Source: Delphinapterus leucas (taxonomy: Eukaryota; Chordata; Mammalia; Artiodactyla; Monodontidae). Taken from it: a DNA stretch of 64,000 nt. The DNA lies in assembly GCF_002288925.2 (NCBI RefSeq), contig NW_022098001.1:6663113-6727112 (forward strand). Reading direction: 5' to 3'. How positions within the stretch are numbered: position 1 is the stretch's first letter; each line of letters opens with the position of its first letter. The notes below the pieces were generated by a model. That model had not been told where the DNA came from. It saw only the letters and a program-made list of their open reading frames with translations, and searched no databases. Made by a program: the position numbers and the translations under genes. This document shows, in pieces, positions 1 to 12,400 of the stretch.

Positions 1-164
1 AATTTTTATTTTAAAAAACAAGTTACTTTACATTTCTAGTAACACGTTAAAACCTGTATTGACCTGTAATTACTCTGAGAATCAGCCCAAATATGTATGC
101 CAATAGTTAACTGTAAAATCTGGCAAGTTGCGTTTGTGAAAAAGATAATTAAGAATGATTTATC

Positions 165-372
165 GGGCTTCCCTGGTGGCGCAGTGGGTGAGAGTCCGCT
201 TCCGATGCAGGGGACGCGGGTTCGTGCCCCGGTCCGGGAGGATCCCACATGCCGCGGAGCGGCTGGGCCCGTGAGCCATGGCCGCTGAGCCTGCGCGTCT
301 GGAGCCTGTGCTCCACAACGGGAGAGGCCACAACAGTGAGAGGCCCGCGTACCGCAAAAAAAAAAAAAAAAA
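165..372 (+). mobile_element. CHR-family SINE, short form
   Basis: tRNA-derived head with an A-box-like 'tggtggcgcagtggg' and B-box-like 'ggttcgtgccc'. The body ends 'gcgtaccgc' and is followed by an A tail. It is flanked by a 14-bp duplication aagaatgatttatc at 151-164 and 373-386, so it is a complete insertion. Plus strand. Confidence 0.95.
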
Positions 373-657
373 AAGAATGATTTATCACAGAACTATCCAA
401 CGGGGTCATCCACATACCTAGGAAACAGTGTCATGAGCACTGCTCTTTGGATTTGACATTCTGGAGTTTCTGTTTATCCTCTGGTTTTAAAAAAAACCCT
501 ACTTTCAAGTTCAAGGCAGTGTTGTACATACAGTTTATTCCTCTTTTGGTCTAACATGAACAATAATCTTTGCCACATCCAACTGATTTTCCACTTTTAT
601 ATTAATATCCTTTTTCTGTTGTTTCCTCATACAAACCATTCTTTAAAACTCTGTGTT

Positions 658-1531
658 GGACAAAGGATTAATCTCCAAAATATATAAACAGCTCATGCAG
701 CTCAATATCAAAAAAAGAAACAACCCAATCAAAAAATGGGCATAAGACCTAAATAGACATTTCTCCAAAGAAGACATACAGAGGGCCAAGAAGCACATGA
801 AAAGCTGCTCAACATCACTAATTATTAGAGAAATGAAAATCTAAACTACAATGAGGTATCACCTCACACCAGTTAGAATGGGCATCATCAGAAAATCTAC
901 AAACAACAAATGCTGGAGAGGGTGTGGAGAAAAGGGAACCCTCTTGCACTGTTGGTGGGAATGTAAATTGATACAGACACTACGGAGAACAGTACAGAGG
1001 TTCCTTAAAAAACTAAAAATAGAATTACCATTTGACCCAGCAATCCCACTACTGGGCATATACCCAGAGAAAACCATAATTCCAAAAGACACATGCATCC
1101 CAATGTTCATTGCAGCACTATTTACAATAGCCAGGTCATGGAAACAATCTAAATGCCCATCGACAGACGAACGGATAAAGGTGTGGTGCATATATACAAT
1201 GGAATATTACTCAGCCATAAAAAGGAACGAAATTGGGTCATTTGTAGACGTGGATGGACCTAGAGACTGTTATACAGAGTGAAGTAAGTCAGAAACAGAA
1301 AAACAAATACCATATATTAACACATATATGTGGAATCTAGAAAAACGGTACAGATGAACCGGTTTGCAAGGCAGAAATAGAGACACAGATGTAGGCAACA
1401 AACGTATGTACACCAAGGAGGGGAAGCGGGGGGAGGGGTGGGGGTGGTGGGATGAACTGGGAGATTGGGATTGACATGTATACACTAATATGCATAAAAC
1501 AGATAATAAAAACCTGAAGAAAAAAAAAAAC
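658..1531 (+). mobile_element. 5'-truncated L1, ORF2 end plus 3' UTR
   Basis: It carries the C-terminal part of L1 ORF2 (an open 143-codon stretch, 851-1282, ending in TGA after TATACAGAG), an L1 3' UTR with a G-rich tract near 1420-1450, and a terminal A run. Target-site duplication ctctgtgtt at 649-657 and 1532-1540. The open frame lacks the endonuclease and polymerase core, so it is inactive. Confidence 0.93.
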
Positions 1532-1540
1532 CTCTGTGTT

Positions 1541-2114
1541 ATGGTTGTGCTTTTACACTTTATAGGCAGTGATAAATCACACCCAAAGTGGGTTTTCAAT
1601 TAAAAGATAAAAATGTGACTTCGATCATTTTAGATGGCTTTTGCAAATTTCAACTTGATATTCTATGGCCTTGCAGGGGTAAAGGACACCTACATTGGTC
1701 AGTTCCAGCCAAGGCAGAACTTTCTGGTTCTCCTGATCAATGATGTAGGATGCTTCTTTCAGTGACAGGGTAGGAAAAACTGACTTATCCATGATGATCC
1801 TATTAAGTGTGGTCCGTGTGAAATAGAGAAGAATCACTATCTGAATAAGACATCAAGATGCTCACAAATTCTGTCAGCAACCCCATATGGGGGCGGGAGG
1901 CAGGAAGAAGGATCTTTAAAAGGCAGTCTCAGATTGCAATTGGCTGACACTAGCATCTGAGCCTCCTGGGTGTTTGTTCCTCAGATGTACTCAAGAATGT
2001 AAACCACAGCTCTATACAGTTTAGCAATGAATTTGCATTTTTCTTAAATTCTGCAAGTAAAGAACTACTGTGGATATAATCAATTTCAATACTGAGCAGG
2101 AAATGTCAGGAAAT
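1541..2114. other. Downstream flank, nothing recognised
   Basis: AT-rich unique-looking sequence between the L1 and the hairpin. I see no exon, transposon end or RNA gene here. Confidence 0.5.
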
Positions 2115-2167
2115 GTCCTGTTTGTGTTTGCTGACTGCCTTTTGCTTCAAGCAAACACAAACAGGAC
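2115..2167. repeat. Perfect 18-bp inverted repeat, 17-nt loop
   Basis: The left arm gtcctgtttgtgtttgct (2115-2132) is the exact reverse complement of the right arm at 2150-2167. The loop is 2133-2149. Transcribed from either strand it would give a 53-nt hairpin. No known SINE or LTR is recognisable around it. Confidence 0.9.
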
Positions 2168-3631
2168 TTGTAAACTTTTTTCATCTCCCATTATTTTGAC
2201 CATTCTTGGTATGAAGCGTGTTGTCCTGTTTCTCCTCAGTTTCATTTTCTTCTCTAGCTAAACAATCCCAGGGGGTATTCTCTACTGCTAATCACTTCCA
2301 TGGTTTTATTCTGTTTCCTTTTTCTCTCACAAGTCATTGGGCCCGGATCTAAGAATATTCTAAGGATAATCCGCCAGTAAATAAAATAGTTCTGATGTGT
2401 CATATTACTTTTTAAAAAAGCTAGAATTACATTCATATATTAATCTAAAGCTATTTATGCTAGAAAAATAAAAACCATAAATAAGTTTATATTACAGAAA
2501 TGGGTAAATTTCAATTTAGAGACAAGAACTAAATTAGGAAAGTTTTCAACACGTTTCCTCTAGAACATAATACTATTACAGACTTTCTAGGACAAACCAT
2601 CTCTTACTGATGTTAACAGGAAACAATAACCACATTTTTTTCTAAAGGTCAGCAAGGCTTTCATTATAAGCTGTTTCATAATATTTGTGTATATGGTTTT
2701 TAACCTTGTGCATGTTACCTTAATTTCGTCTTTTTTTTTTTTTAAAGAGGCAGCCAAGAATGAAGGAGAATAAGCTCATATCTATATCAATTTCTTTTAT
2801 TTCCAACACTTGGGACTATTTAATTTTAAAGTGAGAGCAAGGAAAAGTTCACGTCTGCCGAGTGTTCGTTACATACAAAGTATTACTTTAAAGGTACTAC
2901 TTGATATGTGCTCATTCAAAAAGCTGCATGGAGTGTGCTCTACCCAGAACACACGGTGGTGCCTGTTTAAGAGCAACTCCAGCATGTAGGAAAATCTTCT
3001 AGGTTGAATAACGTAGCCTACAGAAACTAGCACGGAATACCTGGACACATCGTCACCGCTCACTAACAAAATGTTCTGGGACAAACAGTGACACAATTCG
3101 GTATCTGATGACCCACACCCCATGCCTTTTCTACATCACTGTCTGTCTTGGACTAAGGTTAAGGAATATGTTTGCCTCACTTGTTCAGCGCCTAGTAAAG
3201 ATGGGAGGGACGACAGGAAGGAAAGAGCCCAGCAATCAGAAATCTTAGGTTCAAATTCTGACTCCAACTCAAAATTTGTGAGTTTTAATGAAGAAATCAC
3301 TTAAACTTCTTTGACCCTAAGCCTCTCCTAGTACCACGGGGACTGCTGGTCCTCCCAGCACCAACACCATGGGGGAGGGAGGAGGTAATGGGTGTGAGAG
3401 CACCAGCAGAATGGTCTCTGTCAGACACTCGATAAATGTTTAATGACTCTCAGAGTTACCTGAGCTCCATCCTAGAGGAGAATCAGCAGACTCCAGAGCA
3501 AACAAAGCAAGGCAAGCAACAGGAGCAGGCCCTCCCAGAAATGACAGCTGCCATCAACACGGACTGCAGCTCGGAGACTCTCAAACTGCTTTAACGCTGC
3601 GCTACAGACACAGACTGTATTCCTTACCCCA

Positions 3632-3676
3632 CCACACACACACACACACGCACACACACACGCGCACACACACACA
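3632..3676. repeat. (CA)n microsatellite, interrupted
   Basis: Runs of CA broken by CG steps, ending in an ACACAC tract. Confidence 0.9.
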
Positions 3677-3839
3677 TCACTACTTCTTTCTAACCTTCAG
3701 ACTCCACAATGACTCACGCCTTGAAATTCCCAGGTTAAACACAAGTGGAAAAGGAGCTACTGGCCCTCTTCTAGGACCGTCCGCCCATGAATCAAGCTCT
3801 CCTCGTGCACCACTCCAAGCACTGGATGGGCCGCTGGAT

Positions 3840-3990
3840 ACTCAACCCGACAGACTATGAGGTGGGCACTCTACCTACCCCATTCTACCAAGGAGGGCGC
3901 GAGCGCTGAGACCACAGGGCTAACTGGTAGCAGAGCTGGGGTCTGGCTGCAGAGCTACTCACGCAGCTGCTCTGTGTCCCAGAGAGAAAT
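3840..3990 (+). repeat. MIR-like fragment
   Basis: It resembles a MIR core: 'accacagggctaactggtag' followed by 'cagagctggggtctgg'. Edges are approximate. Confidence 0.5.
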
Positions 3991-4299
3991 GATAATCAAA
4001 GTCCCATAGTTCCAAACATATGCTGGAATTTTAAACCTGACACAATCCCCACCTACTCCTATCACAATAATACTAAAGACTAAGGAAAACCTTCCAGTCA
4101 TCGTGTGGGCCTAACAATCTTTTAATCATCAAAACACATCCCCCCATGATAGAGATTATACCCATTTTACAAACACTAAGACTCAAAGAACACTTGCAAA
4201 AGAAGACAAAACCAGAATTTGTTGACATCAAAACCAAAACTTTTCAGCTTCCTCTTATCCAAAGAAAAACTGAAAATAAAACTGCATTCCAATCATGTC

Positions 4300-4830
4300 T
4301 TGAACTGAGAATTCTGACAATAACTTGGCAGTTATGTCAAAACTTTAAATATATATACCCTATGACCTACCAACCCTACTTCCAGGATCTTTCTTACAGA
4401 AATACTACTACGGATAAACAAAGACAAGGATGTTTACCGCATCAGCGGTTGCAAGAGCAAAACCAAAAACAAGGTGAATATCCATCCAGTTAGCTACACT
4501 GTGACACAAATACATGATAGAAAACCACTGTAGCCAGTTAAAAGAATGAGGTAGCTCTAGACGCACTGACAAGATACCCTGGCTATACTAGTAAGCAAAA
4601 AAAGCAAGTGACAGAATATGTGTGATATGATCCTATTTTTATTTAAAAATAAACTGTGTGGATATATATGTTGTAGAGATACAGGAGAAGGCCTGAAAAA
4701 CTATGTAACTTCCTTGAGAAGAAAAAACTTAGGGGCTAAGAGGGCTCGTCTCTCATGTTTTACTTCATAGAAGTCTGGATTTGTTTGAAGTTAACAATTA
4801 CTTTTGACATAACAGTATACAATTTTGAAA
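4300..4830 (+). mobile_element. Old L1 (L1M-type) 3' fragment
   Basis: It reads like a diverged L1 tail ('aatgaggtagctctagacgc', 'aaaaaaagcaagtgacagaa', 'tatgatcctatttttattt', 'ttttacttcatagaag'). It has no open frame of note and no clear target-site duplication. Confidence 0.55.
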
Positions 4831-5050
4831 TAAAACGGATTTGAGAGGCTAATTTTCTAGATGGAATACGGTAGTTTAGAAATGCCCTTAAAACGTAAAT
4901 TTCTTTCTCCCATTTACAAGCCTGGGAGGGCACAGGAAGGGGAGCACTGCCACAAAATCTTCTTCTAAAAGCTCACTCCGGATGCTAACCTAAGTCTCAT
5001 TTCAGAGGTTTGTAAGGTTAGCAATGCCTCTTTTCAGACTACATCAGATG

Positions 5051-5085
5051 TCATCTTGACATCAATGTCATCAATGTCAAGATGA
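5051..5085. repeat. 12-bp inverted repeat, 11-nt loop
   Basis: Arms tcatcttgacat (5051-5062) and atgtcaagatga (5074-5085) are perfect complements. It sits just past the proposed ATP6V1C1 cleavage site. Confidence 0.85.
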
Positions 5086-5149
5086 AGGCAAAATTAACAA
5101 TCTTAAAAAGGAAACATGTAAAATACTTAGACAAAACAAATGACTAAAA

Positions 5150-5841
5150 CTGCAGAGTTCTACTATACTTTATTCAAAAATTGGCCCTACTTCCTAATTG
5201 AGAGACCTGAAAGTCTAGTGTCCAAATGTAAATACCCACCATGTGTTCAAAAATAATCTTCAAGCTTGAACCGTAATCTATGGAAGTTACACACACCACA
5301 ATCCACCTTTGCACAGGTAATTTTATTCTCTCCTGTGGGTGCCAAGTGCTCACAGATTGTAATTTGAAACATTCAGAAAGCACATACCTGAATATTGTCA
5401 CATTTCTTTACATCACGATTCAATAACTATTAAACAATTATGTCTACTAAATACAGTGAACAAAACGGTATAACTGTTTACACCATTCCCTTGTACACAA
5501 GGCTTCTGTCACAACAGCAACAAATGGAATTAATGCATACCACAATATCGATGAAGTAAGACCTTCTTTTTAAATAAACTATTCTGTTTATAAATAAACT
5601 CTGATTTTTTTTTTTTTAGTACACATTTACAGACCTGATCAATAAAAAGAAACAAGACATATAGTCTCCTTTTAAAAGCAAAATGTTGACAAATGGACCA
5701 CTACGAGAGAACGCGAATAGGAAAGGGGGTGAGAAGCAAGCAAGGGGTAAGAGAGAGTTAAAAGTACAGCCATACTACAACCTATGTCTGTTAGCAAACA
5801 CCGACACCGACATGAGGGCAAGGCTATCTGGGGGGCTCATT
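5150..5841 (-). other. ATP6V1C1: ATP6V1C1 3' untranslated region (proposed short form)
   Basis: About 690 nt of AT-rich sequence between the stop codon and the proposed poly(A) site, without any recognisable transposon. That absence fits retained UTR sequence. A second AATAAA on the minus strand lies at 5322-5327. Longer forms that read into the old L1 sequence at 4300-4830 cannot be excluded: further AATAAA hexamers occur at 4638-4643, 2797-2802 and 2305-2310 on the minus strand. Confidence 0.65.
5169..5174 (-). terminator. ATP6V1C1: Poly(A) signal AATAAA of ATP6V1C1
   Basis: The minus strand reads AATAAAG, followed 15-20 nt later by a likely CA cleavage position near 5153 and then a T/G-rich element (TTTGTTTTGTC, about 5129-5139). 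This is the standard mammalian arrangement, and old repeat DNA begins not far beyond it. Confidence 0.65.
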
Positions 5842-5937
5842 TTACTTGAATTCCAGCAAGTTGCAATCGATCTTGTAGTACACATAGGGGTAATATTCCT
5901 GTTGACTCAGGTTTAAGCCTGGAATATCCATAGGAGC
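5842..5937 (-). CDS. ATP6V1C1: ATP6V1C1 exon 13, coding part (residues 352-382 and stop)
   Basis: Acceptor ttttcaatag|GCTCCT at 5937/5938. It encodes [20 protein letters not shown] followed by [11 protein letters not shown], then TAA at 5844-5842. This C-terminal tail packs in the foot domain. The exon runs on into the 3' UTR. Confidence 0.97.
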
Positions 5938-8900
5938 CTATTGAAAAATCAGATGATTATTCAACTAAGTACTTAAAGAAATTAAACAAGAAAAAAAGTA
6001 TTACCATTCATAGGCATACCTTGGAGATATTGCAGGTTCTGTTCCAGACCACCACAGAAAAGCGAGTGGTTTCCCAGTGCATATAAAAGTTATGTTTACA
6101 CTATACTACAGTCTATTAAGTGTGCAACAGCATTATGTCTTGAAAAACAATGTACATACACCTTAATTCAAAAATACTTTATTGCTAAAAAATGCAAACC
6201 ATCATCTGACAATGCAGGGTTGCCACAAACCTTCAATTTGTAAATTGAAAAGTGCATTATCTGTAAATTTCAATAAAGTGAAGCACAGCAAAACAAGGTA
6301 TGCCTGTACCTTCTTAATGAACATCTACTCTGGGCTAAGTTTATACATTTTTGCTAATCTAATCTGAGTTTGGCATTGCTAACTCCGTTTTGCAAATGAG
6401 AAAACAATCTCTGAAAGGCTGACTTGAGACCTCCCTGGTGGTCCAGTGGTAAAGAATCCACCTTACAGTGCAGAGGATGCGGGTTCGATCCTCGAACTAA
6501 GGATCCCACGTGCCACGGAGCAACTAAGCCTGTGTGTCACAACTACTGAGCTCACGGGCCCTGGAGCCTTCGTGCCACAACTAGAGAAGAGAAAATCCGC
6601 GTGCCACAACGAAAGATCCTGCATGCCTCAAGGAAGATCCCGCATGCCAGAACTAAGACCTGACGCGGCCAAAAATAAAATTTTAAAAATAAATAAATAA
6701 TAAATAAATCTTTAAAAATAAATAAATAAAGGCTGACTTGCCCTAGGAAACAGAGTGAGTAGTAAAGCCAGATTGAAGCACTCTCTGCCCTCAAAGCCTG
6801 TGTGTGTTTAACCATCACCCCACCATCCTTTCTTATGCATACTGTATAAAATTACTTCTTTAATCTCAGGCTTGGTGTACTGAGTTTAGGAGACACATGG
6901 CTTATAAAATGCTGGATAAAAATAAACCAAGTGTGATTTTTACAGATACCACTTATTACATATGCATGTTGTAAGAATTTACTGGTAGGAAATTATGTAT
7001 CGAACAGTTAGACTTCACATATCATCAACTCTACAAAATGCAGAGTCATTTCCTGCATTTTCTTCTATCAAGAAACCCTGATTTTTTTCATGGGTTCTAA
7101 CTAATGCACATGTGAAATACTGCCGTCCTAAACTAAAGAGAAAAAAAATCAGCAAGATATTGGAAATCAAAAACATAAAAGCCTATTACAATTTTAAACA
7201 ACAGCAACAACGAAAAGCACACATACTATTTGTATCTTTCTGTTTAAAAAGAACACATAAACACATACCATTTTAGAGAAATGATAGTTCCCTTTAAAAT
7301 GCTCATCTATTGACTCCACTACTTCTACCAAATAAAGTTACAATGACTACTTATTTTCTTGCTCTCTGCAATTTATAACTTTTGTAATAACTAGTATCAC
7401 TGGTTGTGTGTGTATTTCTGCAGCTATAAACATAGGATCTGTGAGAGGCCTGCGTACAGCCAAAAAAAAAACCAAAACACAAAAAACATTGGATCTACAG
7501 CAAGATAACAACTGGCTTTTAGAAATACCAAGAAGCAACTAGTAAAATGGGGTAAACAAGGTAAATTATTTGCTAAGCTATCAGGTAAATTAATTACTAA
7601 CAAATTGAGAATCTTAAAGCAACTTTCAAAAGGTTAAATAACCTCTTATCTTCTTCCAATAATTTTTTCTGAAATTCATCCAGTTCCTCTTCTACCAGGT
7701 TGTCTAATAAATACTTACATCAATAATAGCTGCTGCACTGCTATCTAGATGTTTATACAATTCATATAATACTTCTCTTAGTTTCTTCATTGTTTTCTTA
7801 TTGGGCTGAAGGAGCATTGCTTGGAAGTTCACTGGCAAGCCATACCTTATAAATAAGCAGAAATACAGGATGTAACACAAGCAAACATATGCAGAGATTT
7901 TCTTTTTAAAGCAAATACTCTCATACTCTTCTTTAATCACAGTTAATGGGGAAAGGGTACCTCACTTTAATGACCATGTTTCCAAGTTCAACTAATATAC
8001 ACAGAAACTCAAACCTTCTCTGGTCCTCAATGTCCATTAGAAATCTTTCTTTAGGATGAGAGCCAACTGTCTACTAGGAATTACTTTTAATTACTCTTCA
8101 ATTTTTAAGGTAATCTATGAATACCCTCAGCAGACAGTGGTAATATGTAAACTTAGTACAGTGTCTCTAGGTATCTGCAGGGAATTGGCTCCAGGACCCC
8201 TATGGATACCAAAATCCACGGATGCTCAAGTCCCTTAAATAAAATGGTGTAGTGTTTGCATATAACCTACACATATCCTCCAGTATACTTTAAAATCATC
8301 TCTAGATTACCTATAATACAATGTAAATGCTATGTAATTAGTTGTAAGTAAAATGCAAATGCTATGTAAATCGTTGCTAGTGCTCAGTAAATTCAAGTTT
8401 TGCCTTTTGGAACTTTCTGGAGTTTCTTTTTCGAATATTTTCAACCCACGGTTGGTTGAATCCATGGATTCGGAACCCAAGAACATGGAGGGCTTTCATG
8501 ATAATAAACAACATGAGATTACTACCCATATCTACTATGAAAATTCAAAGAAATTTACGAATAATGAGCACGACTGCAGATAAACATTTTGATGTATTTC
8601 TAATATGAGCAACATGTACAGAGGATCACAAGATGATTGAGATTTTAAGTACCTCAAGATAAAAAAATATTTTAGGTTAATTGAAATGAGGACTTCAAAT
8701 AAGGCATCGTTAGGTATACTGCGTACCAAACTACATATAAAATATTTGAATGATCTTCTTTTAAACAAACACTGGCTAATATTTCATAATCTACATTTAA
8801 CTTAAGTACATAATAAGAAAAGAATCAGAGAGCACAGCAGCGTGATCCCTTTCTTCAAACCCGGTATTAAGGGACAAGACCAACATGCACGTAATAAGCA

Positions 8901-9415
8901 GTATGACACTGACAATCTCTCCCTCACGACTGGCCCTTTGGTTTCTCCAAATCAATTTCCTATTAGTAGACTGTGTGTTTTAATAAAGAGGTCCAATGTA
9001 AAGGGATCTATAAATTCTTTAGTTCCAAGTTTCTCAATTAACTTCCTTTACCTCAAAACAGACTCAACAAAAACCCTCAACGCTTTTACATGAATCCACG
9101 CAATAAACGCCTCACTGAAATTCACTTTCAGCCACCGTACAAGTGGTCCCTAGAGAAAGAGAGAAAAAAAAAAAAATCACCAAAAATTTGTCCTGAAAAT
9201 GGCAGTTAGAAATTAGATAAATCAAGTATTTTTAAAGGAGCAACTATCCAGTAAGAATCTTTAGGAGCATTAAATCACATTATAATTCACTTTAAAAATG
9301 TTTCATTATTCTCATTATCTTGGATACTTTACCTTAAATTAGATGAAAAGATTAAGCCACTACTCTGTAACCTCAGTAGATACAAAAATCCATTGAATCT
9401 ATTCACTACACAGAA

Positions 9416-9454
<39 letters not shown>

Positions 9455-12400
9455 TTATTATTATTATTTTCTTTCTGTTTTTTGGCCGCACCACGTGGCT
9501 TATAGGATCTTAGTTCCCTGACCAGGGATCGAACCCATGCCCCTTGCAGTGGAAGTGCAGAGTCCTAACCACTGGAGCACCAGGGAAATCCCAAAAAGGC
9601 CTATGTTTTAATGAAAGTCATTTAAAGTGACACAGAATATAGAAGTGTCCTTCTACAGGTTTGAAAACCAAAATATAAAAATCTAAATTTACTATCCAAT
9701 ACTCTTAAACATCTTATACATTTAAAATAGAATTCAATTACACACAACTTCTCAGGAATAACGAAAAATAGCTATGTAGTAAGTCATTTAATATCCCTAG
9801 GTGTTAGTTTTCTCATCTGTAAAATCAGGGGGTTGATCTAGATCCCTAAAACCTGTTCATCATGTTCTAAATTTTTAATGGTTCTATTATGTAGTATATA
9901 TTCTTTCTGAATTTAGTTATTCAGTACTTCTAAATAAAAACACTTCTTTAAAGAAACAAATGACAACTTATTACCACCTCTGCATACTTAAAAGACACAC
10001 ATGATCAGTTCAGCTAATAGTTATTTAGATAACATTATTAGGCTCATTTGGATGTAACAATCAATTTACGAAAAAAGGATAATACAACAAGGTGAAAGTC
10101 TTTGGTTAAAATATCCGTTCTTTAAAAGTGATCTGGAACTCCCCAACAAGTTGGTCTTATTTGACATTACTTGGTTAGGGTTAGTTTTCTCCCAACTGAG
10201 ATGCAATAGTTTATAAAGTACTTGGAAATAACTTTAAATGGAATGTGCTTTTATTTCCTCTTGCATTACAAGAGAAATACATTTTCACTCATCATGTTTC
10301 CCCTTCCAAACAAGCTTTAGTCTTCACAACAATCCTGCACTTGAGATGGCAAGAAAGTCAACGCCATCTTTCACTCACAATTCCATCCCTGTTCTCCACT
10401 GTGCCTAGAACATACTAACTCACCAATGGTTTAAATACAAATTCCTCCAATAAAAGACTGCATGCAGCATTAAAAAAATCTGCCTCAAAAAATGAAATTT
10501 CTTACTGAAGAGAGAGAACTACTACTTAAACTAAAATAACCCCTCACTATATGGGTATTAATTAAAACACTGCATTTAAAATTAATTTCTGATATGGACT
10601 TAAGGGGGGTTAATTTTAAGATAATATATTTTAAGATAAGGATCCACAGATCTCAGGTTGCTTAGAGAAAACTTTTGATTATTTAGTAGAAAAAAAAGCT
10701 AGAATCAAATGTCTCAAACGCAAAATCAGAAAAGTTTTGTTTTCTTTTAAATTAAAGAAAAGCAGTACCACTTTTTCTTCTGCTTAACACTGATAGTATT
10801 ACTAAGTATTAAAAACGCATACAAATTGCTTTTTCTTGTCGGTAGAAAGCCTGTTCATTTCTTCTTTGTCTGCTTTCATCTCCTCTTCATTATACTGGAA
10901 GTCACGAACGATGAATCTAAATTGGGGGGGAAAAAAAACCAAAATTGTCCACACCATGTATAGGTGATCTAACAAATTAAAAAATAAAAAATAATAATCT
11001 TACTTGTTTTCCCTGGCTTTGTGTCTGAAGTCATCAACTGCCTTCCTAAACAAGGTGACATTACACAGGTAACTGTCTTGGTCCTCTGAGAGAACACTAG
11101 AGAGAGAAAGACCAAGTCCACTTAAAGCTTTATATTTATTGCTCACGTTCATATTGAGGGCAGAATTCAGAAACAGGGGCAGGAAGAGGAGGAACACAGT
11201 AGGGTACGGCAGCCCTTCCCAAACCACTTCAGTGCTTTTCATCTGTACTGCCTCCACACTGAAGACACTCAGTGTTTATGATGTTTTTATTTACGGTGCC
11301 TTAACAGCCCCCTAGTGCATTCCTTCCTAAGCAACAAAATTAAACATTAAATCAAGTAAAGCATCCAAACTCAAGAATCATGCTTTTCAATCTCTATCAG
11401 CACTAGGCCAGCTGAGGAAAAATCGTCCAGCACCTGGCTGGTTTCCAGAATCTCCTTACTTCCTTGCAAAGCACCCTCTTCTCTTCTGGTGACTGAATTC
11501 TCTCTTCCTCTCTCCAGCCCAGCCCTGACCCATGAGTCCCGGCCCACCCCTTTTAACTTGTGCCCTCTCAAAACTATTATCCTGCGTTCTTGTTCCCAGT
11601 GCCCATCAGATCTAAAGCAAGGTAGCTACAAAGTGGACAGAACTTGATAACAGACCTTTAATGATCCTCAGGTTTGCCACAACTGACAGTAATGTGCAAA
11701 CTGACTGGGATCAAAACAAAGCCGAGGGACTTCTCTGGTGGCCCAGTGGTTAAGAATCCACCTGCCAATGCAGGGGACATGGGTTCGATCCCTGGTCCGG
11801 GAAGATCCCACATGCCGTGGAGCAACTAAGCCCGTGCGCCACAACTACTGAGCCTGCACGCCTAGAGCCCGTGCTCCGCAACAAGAATGAGAAGCCCACG
11901 TACCGCAACGAAGAGTAGCCCCCGTTCGCCGCAACTAGAGAAAGCCCACACACAGCAATGAAGACCCAATGCAGCCAAAAATAAATAAATAAATTTGTTA
12001 AGAAAAAAAAAACAAAGCCAATTCCAACTTGACAGGCTATCTCAGATCCTAACAATATTCCACCACTATCACATTCACCTTTTAAACTTATCTTAACCTT
12101 AACTGATCTTTTTAACTTTAGTACTTTACTGTTTTGAAGGTCCATGCAAATAAAGGGGTGGGGACCAGAGATGTGGACAACGTCAAATAGCAGGTTCCGT
12201 GACAGTGAAAAAGATGGAAAGAAGGCTCAGGTTCAAGGGTTGTGTTACAGTTTAAGATGCCAGACATAAAGCCTTTCTAGAGGTTGAAGGTGAGGCCAAG
12301 GGAAAAGCTACAGAAATCAAGTGGAGATGACAGTCTGTGAGCTCCAGGCTGGGTCTCCAAACTCACTCTCTTCGCTTAGTTCTACTTCTGTGTAGAAACA

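Noticed and set aside
165..235. tRNA gene suggested by A-box and B-box-like sequences in the SINE heads
   Set aside because: The sequences are SINE heads derived from a tRNA. They do not fold into an intact cloverleaf and are followed by SINE bodies.
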